A stretch of DNA of 51,086 nt from Rhodospirillaceae bacterium (GTDB lineage: Bacteria > Pseudomonadota > Alphaproteobacteria > UBA8366 > GCA-2717185), in NCBI GenBank assembly GCA_002717185.1, contig PBDC01000023.1, positions 25,525-76,610 on the forward strand, written 5' to 3'. Shown here piece after piece: positions 23,159 through 31,780 of the stretch (position 1 is the stretch's first letter; every line of letters begins with the position of its first letter). The position numbers and the translations under genes are program-made. The notes under the pieces are model-generated. The model was not told the origin of the DNA, did not search any database, and saw nothing but the letters and a program-made list of their open reading frames with translations.

Positions 23159-23713
23159 TTAGGCGGAAAGCTCTGCCATCACACTTTGCGGAGACGAAGC
23201 GCCGTAGGGGTCTGTTTCGCAATTGTCACTGAAACCGGGTTCTTCGAACCAATCTTCGATTACACCGTCGTTAACAATGGCTGCATAGCGCCAAGAACGC
23301 ATGCCAAATCCAAGATTATCCTTAGTCACAAGCATACCCATTTTACGGGAGAACTCACCAGACCCGTCCGGTATCAGCTTAACATTCACGATGCTCTGAT
23401 CCTTTGCCCAGGCATTCATTGTGAATGCGTCATTTACCGACAGGCAATAGATTTCGTCTATACCTCTTGTCTTGAATTCTTCGAACAAATTCTCGAAATC
23501 CGGCAATTGGTATGTTGAACAGGTCGGTGTAAATGCACCGGGCAATGAAAATAGAATAACGCGTTTTCCTTTAAAGTAATCTTCGGTTGTTACTTCTTGC
23601 CAAAAATAGTCATCAGTAGTTACGTCTTCCCACCTATAGGGGTTAGGTCCGCCTATGGTATCATCGCGAACACGGGTTTTGAATGTAACGTTCGGTAGGG
23701 CTCGTCCAATCAT
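23159..23713 (-). CDS. Peroxiredoxin, Prx5-type, with duplicated N-terminal segment
   Basis: The 184-residue enzyme reduces peroxides with Cys65 in PGAFTPTCS. The family text is clear: VTFKTRVRDDTIGGPNPYRW, then GKRVILFSLPGAFTPTC, YCLSVND and GFGMRSWRYAAIVNDGVI. Family members have one copy of the WEDVTTDDYF-like segment before FKGK; here it occurs twice in tandem at 28-37 and 38-47, adding ten residues in front of the first core strand. A C-terminal Cys (FSDNCETDPY) is typical of the glutaredoxin-linked type. It diverges from the heme monooxygenase gene across a perfect Fur-like palindrome, so both may be iron controlled. Confidence 0.94.
   Translation of the reverse strand: MIGRALPNVTFKTRVRDDTIGGPNPYRWEDVTTDDYFWQEVTTEDYFKGKRVILFSLPGAFTPTCSTYQLPDFENLFEEFKTRGIDEIYCLSVNDAFTMNAWAKDQSIVNVKLIPDGSGEFSRKMGMLVTKDNLGFGMRSWRYAAIVNDGVIEDWFEEPGFSDNCETDPYGASSPQSVMAELSA
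23573..23632 (-). repeat. Tandem duplication of a 30-bp coding unit in the Prx5 gene
   Basis: Two adjoining 30-base units (23603-23632 and 23573-23602) encode WEDVTTDDYF and WQEVTTEDYF. They match at 23 of 30 bases, with most differences silent or conservative, which indicates an old duplication kept in frame. Confidence 0.85.
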
Positions 23714-23796
23714 TAGTATTCCTGTGTTTTTGTGGCCTGATTTACACTCGATGTATTATCGGCAGATAGGAGCGTATAAAATATATTAGTTGAAAA

Positions 23797-23811
23797 TGCG
23801 AATTATTCGCA
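23797..23811. promoter_or_regulatory. Perfect Fur-like palindrome between Prx5 and heme monooxygenase genes
   Basis: TGCGAATTATTCGCA is a perfect 7-1-7 inverted repeat, the best example of the TGCGAAT variant in the window. It is 84 bases before the Prx5 start and 138 bases before the monooxygenase start and could serve both promoters. Confidence 0.72.
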
Positions 23812-23948
23812 TAATATCTGGATCACCCGTCTGGTCAAGGTATTTCGGACTTTACATACAGTGTATTGCGGTCCGCCAGGAACCACTCGCATCACCCTGG
23901 TCAAAGCAGTGGCTGTGTTGCGGAACGCTAGGCTGAGAAGGAGTGAAA

Positions 23949-24287
23949 ATGTTTATAGCAATGAATAGGTTCCGGGTTCGAGCGGAATACTCAAGTGCCT
24001 TTGAAAAGGTATGGCGCGAGCGGGATAGCCACTTAGAAGCGGTCCCAGGCTTTGTAGGGTTTTATTTGCTAAAAGGTGCCGAGGGAGACGACCATGTTTT
24101 GTATGCGAGCCACTCGACCTGGCATAGCCGCGGAGACTTTGAAGCTTGGACTAAATCCGATGCATTCCGTAAAGCACATAAGAATGCCGGCCAAAACAAG
24201 GGACTTTATTTGGGCCATCCGGAATTTGAAGGGTTCGAGGCTGTTTTTACGACTGAAAAGATGGAACCCCCAACGTCGGACGCATAG
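23949..24287 (+). CDS. IsdG/HmoA-like heme-degrading monooxygenase
   Basis: Members of this ABM-fold group open heme to release iron in the cytoplasm. From ATG 23949, with AAGGAG at 5 bases, the protein has 112 residues. The catalytic triad of IsdG-type enzymes can be placed at Asn6, Trp67 and His77 (FEAWTKSDAFRKAH), with the same spacing as in IsdG. The GTG at 23943 lies in the ribosome site and is rejected. The gene diverges from Prx5 across a perfect Fur-like palindrome. Together with HemP it suggests that the cell uses heme as an iron source. An antibiotic-biosynthesis-type monooxygenase without heme activity is the alternative. Confidence 0.87.
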   Translation: MFIAMNRFRVRAEYSSAFEKVWRERDSHLEAVPGFVGFYLLKGAEGDDHVLYASHSTWHSRGDFEAWTKSDAFRKAHKNAGQNKGLYLGHPEFEGFEAVFTTEKMEPPTSDA

Positions 24288-24527
24288 GTTTCCCCCGGAA
24301 AAGGGATAGGCCCTATCCTGGGAGCATCGTGCCTTTTACCCCCAAATTTGCAGAAATTCCAAACCAAGGCTTCCTGAGTTCCGGAAACGCATGTATCTCG
24401 GAGCGACCCTGACACGGAATTTTAGCTAATAGTATGAACCAAAGTGAGAAATCAGCGCGCAGCCTGATTGGAGCGCACTTTTTTTGTGAACTATAGTGTC
24501 TTCCTCCTGTCGTTAAATTTAAAAGCG

Positions 24528-24950
24528 TTACTTCATCCAGTCGTTGTGAGATTCGTCCTTGAGGCCGAGTGGCGCCGAGTACCCGCCGTTGTCGCCAACT
24601 TCGGTCTCGGGGAAGTACTGTCCTGGGTTATCAACTGCACTCCTAGATTTCAAACTAGCGCTAATTTTCTGAAACCGCTGCTGACTATTTTGTTCTGTCT
24701 GGATATCGGGAACTTTTTCGATAGCAGCCTTTTTAACCGGATTAGAAGGCACAGCGGATGAAACGTCAGAAGATCTGCCTGGCTCTTCAGGCTTCGTGTT
24801 ATTCATCATTTGGGCAGGAGTGTTTCCCTTCGTCGAAATAATTTTTTGAGGGGGTGCCGAGGTAGTCTTTGCCTCGTTATCTGTAGTGCTAAGTGTGCCA
24901 GCTGACATTATCAGGGCAAAGACGATGGGAGTTAGGGCGAAAGGTGGCAT
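24528..24950 (-). CDS. Secreted hypothetical protein, low complexity
   Basis: The start at ATG 24950 has a strong GGAGG at 5 bases. The 140-residue product opens with a signal peptide (about 1-22) and continues as a hydrophilic, probably disordered chain rich in Ser, Thr, Pro, Asn, Lys and Glu, with no cysteine and no recognisable domain. It is presumably periplasmic or extracellular. It is alone, with no operon partner within 240 bases. Function unknown; the ribosome site and signal peptide make it likely to be real. Confidence 0.7.
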   Translation of the reverse strand: MPPFALTPIVFALIMSAGTLSTTDNEAKTTSAPPQKIISTKGNTPAQMMNNTKPEEPGRSSDVSSAVPSNPVKKAAIEKVPDIQTEQNSQQRFQKISASLKSRSAVDNPGQYFPETEVGDNGGYSAPLGLKDESHNDWMK

Positions 24951-25434
24951 GATAGCCTCCGTTTAGTTTCGGTTTGGGATAACCGATATCAAAACGGAAA
25001 AAACCGACGTCTACCTGGCTAATTCGTGGCAATCTAGTGATGGTTTGTGGCCTGATCGTGACTGTTATCAGGTTTAAAAGATTACAATTGGCAAAAGCAT
25101 AAACGCGTTACGAGTTTTTCGGTAATGGTGTTTGCGGGGCAGGGGTCTGGTCAAGAAAGTATAAGCCGCCGCAGCCTATGTTCTGGTTCCCATTGCCACG
25201 TTCTGAGGTCCTGAAGCGTTGGTACTCAGTTACTGGTGCCCGCAACCCATCCTTTGGCTTTTCCCTTCACCAACGACGGTTGCCCAAGTTGCCTGATGCG
25301 CGTAGATCGTGGGGGCGGTGTCGATTTTGGCCTGCTGCTGGCGGTTGGCGCGGATTTGGCCGATCTTTGCGGTTTTGATTATTCGCGTGTAAAGAAAATT
25401 TCCGTTTGCAGTCTGGGCCAACACATTATTGAGG
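24951..25434. other. Intergenic region with coding-like composition but no gene
   Basis: From about 25,180 to 25,430 the DNA is richer in G and C and open in several frames, yet none of the products looks like a protein or has a ribosome site. It may be a remnant of a lost gene. Confidence 0.4.
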
Positions 25435-26076
25435 TCATGCCACGGTTAGAATGGCATAAATTACTTGAATGTCTGAACCAAAGTCGGGGTTGCCCGGGAG
25501 ATAAAGCTTCGGGTCTGAAATGACGGGGTCCTTATAAACCCGCTCATCCACTAGCTCTTGGATTGTCCTGTCGAATGCTCGCTCTTGGAAGAGGTCATTT
25601 CTCTGGGTCACAAGAGTTATTCCGCCTGGTCGTACGAGGCGGGCAAATTCCTTCAGTATAGCTTCGCTGTCCAAGACATAAGTCAACACGCCAACGCATG
25701 TCAGTGCGTCGTAGGTGTCATCTGAAAGAGCAAGGGGTAGTTGCTGAAAATCGACAGGCTGCAAGTCGCGGTATACGCCCCTTTCCTCAGCTTTTTCCAG
25801 CGAGGTTGGTGACAAGTCGATCCCAGTTATGTCACCCGTAAATCCGACACGCCGCAATGCCGTGCCAACCAGTCCAGTTCCGCAACCAGCATCCAGGACC
25901 TTACTTGTAACGGAAGTATGGGATTTAAGAAGTAATGCTGCGTCTAAGGGCGCTCGGTAATCCCAATCCGAGAGGTCCTGGTCGTAAGAGCCGGCCCAAT
26001 TTTCATAGCTCTGGCGGACATCAGCGCTGGATGTGCTGCCCTGTTTCAACCAATCGTGGTCAACTGGACCGGGCAT
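25435..26076 (-). CDS. Class I SAM-dependent methyltransferase
   Basis: This 213-residue cytoplasmic enzyme has the class I motifs in order: motif I LDAGCGTGLVG at about 61-71, the acidic end of strand 2 (TGIDLSP, about 85-91), motif post-II around DALTCVGVLTYV and the LVRPGG turn near 147. The opening SYENWAGSYDQDLSDWDY resembles the ubiquinone/Williams-Beuren type methyltransferases. The methyl acceptor cannot be told. It is not in an operon with recognisable genes; the PMT-like gene at 26403 runs in the opposite direction. Confidence 0.88.
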   Translation of the reverse strand: MPGPVDHDWLKQGSTSSADVRQSYENWAGSYDQDLSDWDYRAPLDAALLLKSHTSVTSKVLDAGCGTGLVGTALRRVGFTGDITGIDLSPTSLEKAEERGVYRDLQPVDFQQLPLALSDDTYDALTCVGVLTYVLDSEAILKEFARLVRPGGITLVTQRNDLFQERAFDRTIQELVDERVYKDPVISDPKLYLPGNPDFGSDIQVIYAILTVA

Positions 26077-26402
26077 GCCGGCACCTCCCGCAGTCTACGA
26101 TAGCTTCGAAAGTAACTGCTGGACCCTAAATCCTGCAAATTTATCAACGCCAATTTCAGTTAAACTTCGCCCGGCTGACAGCCAACAGACAAGTGTCATG
26201 GCAGGCGGAGCAAGCGGCCTTTCATGATTGCTTAGAATCGACATTAGCAGCTACGTCTAATCAAACTTGCGTTCTAGAGGCTAGGTTGGCGGCTGAGTGG
26301 CGCAATCACAAGCGCGGAGACGCATGAATACCTCGTTGGCTAGGTTCCTGAACCCGAAGGGGCAATATAGACTTACCGGCAAATTAAGGGATACGGGGTA
26401 TA
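26077..26402. other. Divergent promoter region, no gene
   Basis: This stretch separates the two divergent methyltransferase genes. No supported frame or clear operator was found. Confidence 0.5.
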
Positions 26403-27185
26403 ATGATGAGTGCCGGTACAAAGTCGCAATACAATGAAACGTTTGCGGAAGCCCTGCAGTGGCTGTGGGGTGATGGATATCTCGCTCCTGGTGGTGCGGA
26501 AGACGTTGAGGCCCTGCTTAGTGGTGTTGAGGTTGAAGGCCGTAACGTGCTGGATATCGGCTCTGGCCTCGGTGTCATCACAGTCATGCTTGCCAGTGAA
26601 TATGGTTCAAAAAGCGTTGTCGGGATCGATGTTGAAAAGCATCTGATCGATCATTCGATGAAGCGTGCGGAGGCCGCTGGGGTTTCAGATCGGGTTACCT
26701 TTAAATTGGTCGAACCCGGGCCTCTTCCATTTGCCGATGCTTCTTTCGACATGATCTTTACGAAGGACGTCATTGTTCACATCCGCGACAAGGAGGAGTT
26801 CTACAAAGACATTCTCCGCATCCTGAAAACGGGTGGGGTTCTGGTTGGTAGCGACTGGCTGCGCGGTGGTGAAGGGCATTTTTCGGAGACAGCGGATCGA
26901 TGGCTTGACCTAGTTCATCTCGATTTTCAGCTCAAGAACCTCGAGCAGACCCGTGCCGCATTACAGGCAGCTGGATTTAGCAGTGTCAGCCTCAATGATC
27001 GGAATGCATTCCACCGTGGAGAGGTTGCCAAGGAAGTCGCGCAACTCGATGAAAAGTTTGAGAAACTCGTAGAACGCATTGGGCGGGAACAGGCTGAATA
27101 TCGTTTGCGTAGCAGCCGTATGCGACAGAAAGTCATCGATGAAGGATTTCTGCGTCCAACACATTTTGTTGCCTATAAACCATGA
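26403..27185 (+). CDS. SAM methyltransferase, phosphoethanolamine N-methyltransferase-like
   Basis: The 260-residue protein starts at ATG 26403 (a second ATG follows directly). The opening QWLWGDGYLAPGGAEDV and motif I VLDIGSGLGVITVMLA, followed by VVGIDVEKHLIDHS and DMIFTKDVIVHIRDKEEFY, closely follow the phosphoethanolamine N-methyltransferase pattern, where DTILHIQDK-type text is typical. The C-terminal third is charged and helical. It overlaps the alkyl sulfatase-like gene by 4 bases (ATGA). The true substrate may differ from phosphoethanolamine, because the neighbours point to alkyl sulfate breakdown. Confidence 0.8.
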   Translation: MMSAGTKSQYNETFAEALQWLWGDGYLAPGGAEDVEALLSGVEVEGRNVLDIGSGLGVITVMLASEYGSKSVVGIDVEKHLIDHSMKRAEAAGVSDRVTFKLVEPGPLPFADASFDMIFTKDVIVHIRDKEEFYKDILRILKTGGVLVGSDWLRGGEGHFSETADRWLDLVHLDFQLKNLEQTRAALQAAGFSSVSLNDRNAFHRGEVAKEVAQLDEKFEKLVERIGREQAEYRLRSSRMRQKVIDEGFLRPTHFVAYKP

Positions 27186-29125
27186 ATAACAAGGAACCAG
27201 ACGACGAAATACCGGAAGCGATGAAGCCGTCCCAATTCACCAGAGATCTGCTTCAGAGGTCGCTCAATGACCCGGTTTTTAACTGGCAAGACCGTCAAGA
27301 TTTCGAGTTTGCTGCGCGCGGCCTCATTCACAGGCCCAACGATTCTGCGATATTCGATCGCAACGGCGATCCAGTCTGGCACCACACGGCGTTCGAGGCT
27401 TTTCTAAAAGGTGACGCGCCCGATACCGTTCACCCAAGCCTTTGGCGGCATGCGCTACTCAATAATTTTCGTGGTCTGTTTAAGGTAACAGACCGTGTCT
27501 ATCAGGTGCGCGGAGAGTCGCTTGGTAACGTCACCTTCGTCGAAGGTGACAGTGGCTACATTGTCGTCGACCCGCTTACCACGATCGAAACGGCGGCCTA
27601 CGCATTACAGTTGTTGTATGACCATATCGGCGAGAAACCGATCGTCGGAATGATCTATTCGCATACCCATTCGGACCACTTTGGTGGCGTCAAAGGGATA
27701 ATTTCGGAGGATGATGTAAAAAGCGGCCGTGTCAGAGTGATTGCCTCCGAAGGTTTCACAGAATGGGTCGTTAAAGAACAGGGTTTGGCCGCCGAAGGCA
27801 TGCCTTCGCGCAATGATTATATGTATGGCGAAAACCTTGAAGTCAGTCCCACCGGTATTGTCGATACTGGACTCGGTCAGATGATTGAAGGCGGTGAGGT
27901 CACTTTTATCGAGCCAACCGATATTATCGGCAAGAACGGTGGCTTTATGACAATCGACGGCGTCGAGATCGAGTTCATGTTCGCTCCCGGCGAGGCGCCA
28001 ACGGGAATGCATTGCTACTTCCCACAATTTCAGACGCTGCATGTCGCCGACAACTGCTATATGTGCCTTCACAATGTCTATACGATCCGCGGCGCTTTTC
28101 CACGTGACGCCATGCAGTGGTCGGATTCGATCGCACGTTCCCTATTGTATGAAGACACGGAATTCCTAATCAGTGGCCACAACTGGCCCGTATTCGGCAA
28201 GGCTGAAATTCGTCGGTTCCTTGGTGAGCAGCGCGATGGCGTCAAATACATGCATGACCAGACTTTGCGCTTGATGAGCCATGGTTATGTGCCTGCAGAA
28301 ATTGCCGATGCGATCGAGTTTCCGCCTTCGTTGGCACGGCTTTGGCACCTGCGTGGATATTATGGCTCAATCAAACACAATGTGCGCGGGATCTACGCTT
28401 ATTATCTAGGTTGGTACGACGGCAACCCTGCCAATCTCGATGCATTGCCGCCCCGCGATCACGCGCGCCGGACGCTGGATTATATGGGTGGAACCGATGC
28501 CGTGCTGGAACGTGCACAGGCTGACTACGAAGCAGGGCACTATCGGTGGGTTGCGCATATTCTAGACCAAGTCATTTGGGCTGAACCCGGCAATATTCCT
28601 GCGCGCTTTCTAGCGGCCGCGGCACACACGCAAATGGGTTATGCTGCGGAGAACGCAACCTGGCGCAACGCTTATTTGTCAGCTGCGAACGAGTTACGTG
28701 AAGGCATACCCAAAGGCAGCAAGAACCATCGCGTTCTACGTGATGTTTTCAAAGGTATGAGCCCGCTCCTATTAACAAATTCGTTAAGCATCCGTCTAAA
28801 CGGACCAAAAGCAGTGGGGCATGCCTTTACGATTAATTGGAAAATTGTGGGTACCGAAGAAGCATGTCATTCAGAGTTAACTAATGCCGTCCTGGTTAGC
28901 AGAAATGGAATGGATCCGGATGCGGAACTAACCATTACCCTGCCGCGTCTTATGCTGAGCGAGTTTGCACTGGGCCAAATCGGGAATGACGAGCTTTTGG
29001 GGCCTGACGTGTCGATGGAAGGCGATGTTAACGTACTGTCTGAAATGGCATCTCTCCTCGATACGTTCCCTGCCTGGTTCCCTATTGCGACCCATGACTT
29101 TAAGCAGGGTGAGACCGGCGCATGA
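27182..29125 (+). CDS. Alkyl/aryl sulfatase-like metallo-beta-lactamase-fold hydrolase
   Basis: The 647-residue protein matches the length and layout of SdsA1/BDS1-type alkyl sulfatases, which cut primary alkyl sulfates to alcohol and sulfate. The metal motif HTHSDH is at 161-166 (His161, His163, Asp165, His166), and the later signatures LHNVYTIRGAFPRDAMQW and SGHNWPVFG are of the family. Where relatives that I recall read AEN before the LHN motif, this one reads ADN, a possible change at a metal-binding residue. The C-terminal third should be the dimerisation and SCP2-like domains. No signal peptide is seen, so it would act in the cytoplasm. It overlaps both neighbouring genes by 4 bases. 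Confidence 0.92.
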   Translation: MNNKEPDDEIPEAMKPSQFTRDLLQRSLNDPVFNWQDRQDFEFAARGLIHRPNDSAIFDRNGDPVWHHTAFEAFLKGDAPDTVHPSLWRHALLNNFRGLFKVTDRVYQVRGESLGNVTFVEGDSGYIVVDPLTTIETAAYALQLLYDHIGEKPIVGMIYSHTHSDHFGGVKGIISEDDVKSGRVRVIASEGFTEWVVKEQGLAAEGMPSRNDYMYGENLEVSPTGIVDTGLGQMIEGGEVTFIEPTDIIGKNGGFMTIDGVEIEFMFAPGEAPTGMHCYFPQFQTLHVADNCYMCLHNVYTIRGAFPRDAMQWSDSIARSLLYEDTEFLISGHNWPVFGKAEIRRFLGEQRDGVKYMHDQTLRLMSHGYVPAEIADAIEFPPSLARLWHLRGYYGSIKHNVRGIYAYYLGWYDGNPANLDALPPRDHARRTLDYMGGTDAVLERAQADYEAGHYRWVAHILDQVIWAEPGNIPARFLAAAAHTQMGYAAENATWRNAYLSAANELREGIPKGSKNHRVLRDVFKGMSPLLLTNSLSIRLNGPKAVGHAFTINWKIVGTEEACHSELTNAVLVSRNGMDPDAELTITLPRLMLSEFALGQIGNDELLGPDVSMEGDVNVLSEMASLLDTFPAWFPIATHDFKQGETGA

Positions 29126-30303
29126 ACTATCTTGAGCCACAGGATTGGACTTTTCCTGTGCCGATAGCCTACGGGCCAGGACGCTTGAGAGAAATTGCCG
29201 AGTTCTGTCGATCTGCTGGTATGTCACGGCCATTGGTAGTCACAGACTGCAAGAGTGTCGATTTGCCGTTTCAGAGAACGGTTAAAAACTGTCTTGAAGA
29301 TGTCGGCATTGCCTATTCAATTTATTCCGACATTTCGCCAAATCCGCGCGATGACGAGATTTTGGCTGGACGACATCACTACCGGGCTAAAGGGCACGAT
29401 GGTGTAATCGCGATTGGCGGTGGCAGTGGCATGGACGGTGGTAAGGCCATATCACTCGTGGCGAACAACGATTTCGACCTTTGGGCATTCGAGTTTGAAG
29501 AGACCCAACCGGATTTGTCGGGTCTTGGATCATTTCCACCGCTGATTTGTATTCCAACAACTGCTGGAACCGGAGCCGAGACTGAAAGTACCGCGATGGT
29601 TACCGATACCGCTCGGATGATGAAGTGGTGTATTTGGCACGAGAAACTGAAACCTTCATTCGTAATCCTCGACCCTGAGATCACTGTTGGGCTTCCGCCT
29701 AACATGACATCCTGGACAGGTGTGGATGCATTGGTCCATGCGATAGAAGCCTACAGCGTTCCAGACTTCCACCCGCTTTGCGACGGCTTGGCGCTTGAGG
29801 CCATGCGCCTCGTTGGTCGTTGGCTACCAATAGCCTTAAGAGAACCTGAAAATTTGGAAGCACGTGGTGCGATGCTCTCCGGCTCTTGCCTTGCGGGTAT
29901 ATCCTTTCTTAAAGGCCTCGGGCTGGTGCACGCGATTTCGCACATGATAGGTGCTGAGTACGATACTCATCACGGTCTCACCAATGCAGTCCTGTTGCCT
30001 GCAGTTCTGCAATATAACCGCTCAGCCCTTTCAGAAAAGGTCGGCCCAATGTGCCAGGCTTTTGGTGTGCCCGACACCACATTTGATGGATTTTACAACG
30101 AGGTATGCCTGTTTTTGGACGAGGTTGGGATACCATTGAGCCTTACAGATATTGGCGTCCCCGCCGATTGTGGTCCCGGCATAGCCGCTAAGGCCCTCGA
30201 AGACATTGCGGCGAAAACCAACCCGCGTGCGCCTACAAAGGATGAAATTGAGGCCGTGATCAAGCAAGCACTTACAAGCGGCCGTTCTCAACTATCGGCG
30301 TAG
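29122..30303 (+). CDS. Iron-containing (group III) alcohol dehydrogenase
   Basis: This 393-residue NAD(P)-dependent oxidoreductase has the nucleotide-binding GGGSGMDGGKAISL at about 94-107, the PTTAGTGAE loop near 143-151, and the metal site with Asp in GVDALVHAIEAY and the His residues of HAISHMIGAEYDTHHG. It would oxidise the alcohol released by the overlapping sulfatase gene to an aldehyde; the reverse reaction is possible. The 4-base overlap with the sulfatase stop suggests tight coupling. The gene ends 46 bases before the convergent aldehyde dehydrogenase. Confidence 0.95.
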   Translation: MNYLEPQDWTFPVPIAYGPGRLREIAEFCRSAGMSRPLVVTDCKSVDLPFQRTVKNCLEDVGIAYSIYSDISPNPRDDEILAGRHHYRAKGHDGVIAIGGGSGMDGGKAISLVANNDFDLWAFEFEETQPDLSGLGSFPPLICIPTTAGTGAETESTAMVTDTARMMKWCIWHEKLKPSFVILDPEITVGLPPNMTSWTGVDALVHAIEAYSVPDFHPLCDGLALEAMRLVGRWLPIALREPENLEARGAMLSGSCLAGISFLKGLGLVHAISHMIGAEYDTHHGLTNAVLLPAVLQYNRSALSEKVGPMCQAFGVPDTTFDGFYNEVCLFLDEVGIPLSLTDIGVPADCGPGIAAKALEDIAAKTNPRAPTKDEIEAVIKQALTSGRSQLSA

Positions 30304-30349
30304 TCAGTTTTTTGCACAAGTCGATCCTGGAAATGTTACGTCAACGCCA

Positions 30350-31780
30350 TTAATTGTTTCCCCAATGAATTGTCTTGAGCTCCTGATACTCCTCGAGACC
30401 AGCCAACCCGCCCTCTCTACCGTTGCCCGAGGCTTTAAAGCCTCCGAATGGGGATCCGTAATTGTAGGCGCCACCGTTTATGTGAACTGCACCCGCACGC
30501 AGCCGTGCAGCAACGCGTTCCGCTCGCTTCCGGTTTCCAGTTTGGATATAGGCAGCCAGCCCATATGGCGTGTCATTGGCAAGACGAATAGCGTGTTCCT
30601 CGTCGTCAAATGGTATGATCACTAGGACCGGCCCGAAAATTTCCTCTGTTGCGATGCGCATTTCATTATCGACATCGCCAAATACGGTAGGTTTAACGTA
30701 CCAACCCGAACCGTAGCCTTCTGGTCGACCGGGGCCGCCGGCAATTAAACGAGCGCCTTCAGCGATACCCGCTTCTATTAACGTTTGCACCCTATCGAAT
30801 TGTATGCGGTCGAACAGGGGGCCAATATGATCACCTTCCTGGCTGGGGTCGCCGACCCTTTGCTCACGCGCCGTCCTATTTGCAATTTCCAAGACCTCCT
30901 CGTAACAACGACGCTCAACCAACATACGCGTCGGCGCGTCACAGGATTGGCCTGTGTTGAAAAAACATTCTTGAACGCTGGCAACAACGTGTTCTTTGAG
31001 GTCGCAGTCGGCGAAAACGATATTTGGTGATTTGCCTCCTAGCTCGAGGGTCACCCGTTTTAAAGTATCAGCCGCGTCTTTCGTTACGGCAGTGCCCGCC
31101 CGTGTCGAACCGGTGAATGACATCATTTGAATATCTGGATGCCGAGAAAGCGCCGCTCCCACGCTCGGTCCATCGCCATGAATTAGATTAAATGCCCCAT
31201 CAGGGAAGCCTGCAGCAGCAATGATCTCAGCATAGAGGGTTGCCGATAGGGGGGTGTGCTCTGACGGCTTAAGAACGCACGAAGCACCAGCGGCCAATGC
31301 CGGAATGACTTTCAGTGCAATCTGATTGATAGGCCAATTCCAAGGCGTAATTAGGCCGCAGACACCAATCGGTTCTCGAACTAAAATATCACCGTTGGGT
31401 AGTGTTATTCTTTCCTGTTGTGCGCTTAGCGCGTTTATGAAGCCTTTCAAATGACCAATTGCGGCGTCGGCCTGGGCAGCGCGCGCCATAGAAATCGGTG
31501 CGCCCATTTCCAGCATCATCGCCTGGGCCAAATCCTCAAGTCGCGCTTCCGTTGTGCTTGCAAGCCTTTCAAGGCGCTCTAGTCGGACGCTCTTCGATGT
31601 TCCGAAGTCAGTTTCGAACGCGTGTTTGGCAGCCTCGACTGCTGCGTTGATATCCTTGTTATCCGCCAGGGAAACAGTGCCAATCTGCTTTTCGGTTGCT
31701 GGATTGAGGACGGGCAACTTACGCGTCGAAGAAGGCGTAACCCACGCGCCGCCGATGTAAAAATTTTTTAGATTGCGCAT
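30350..31780 (-). CDS. NAD(P)-dependent aldehyde dehydrogenase
   Basis: The 476-residue enzyme oxidises aldehydes to acids. Catalytic Cys280 lies in GQSC and general base Glu246 in LELGGK; the cofactor region holds PWNWP at 146-150, KPSEHTP at 171-177 and FTGST at 222-226. It converges on the alcohol dehydrogenase gene, and the order alkyl sulfate, alcohol, aldehyde, acid is an appealing inference. It has no operon partner of its own, and the next upstream 630 bases are empty, so it has a separate promoter. Confidence 0.96.
   Translation of the reverse strand: MRNLKNFYIGGAWVTPSSTRKLPVLNPATEKQIGTVSLADNKDINAAVEAAKHAFETDFGTSKSVRLERLERLASTTEARLEDLAQAMMLEMGAPISMARAAQADAAIGHLKGFINALSAQQERITLPNGDILVREPIGVCGLITPWNWPINQIALKVIPALAAGASCVLKPSEHTPLSATLYAEIIAAAGFPDGAFNLIHGDGPSVGAALSRHPDIQMMSFTGSTRAGTAVTKDAADTLKRVTLELGGKSPNIVFADCDLKEHVVASVQECFFNTGQSCDAPTRMLVERRCYEEVLEIANRTAREQRVGDPSQEGDHIGPLFDRIQFDRVQTLIEAGIAEGARLIAGGPGRPEGYGSGWYVKPTVFGDVDNEMRIATEEIFGPVLVIIPFDDEEHAIRLANDTPYGLAAYIQTGNRKRAERVAARLRAGAVHINGGAYNYGSPFGGFKASGNGREGGLAGLEEYQELKTIHWGNN

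Noticed and set aside
24300..24335. Inverted repeat GGATAGG/CCTATCC after the heme monooxygenase gene
   Set aside because: Almost no loop and no T run; it cannot be defended as a terminator or operator.
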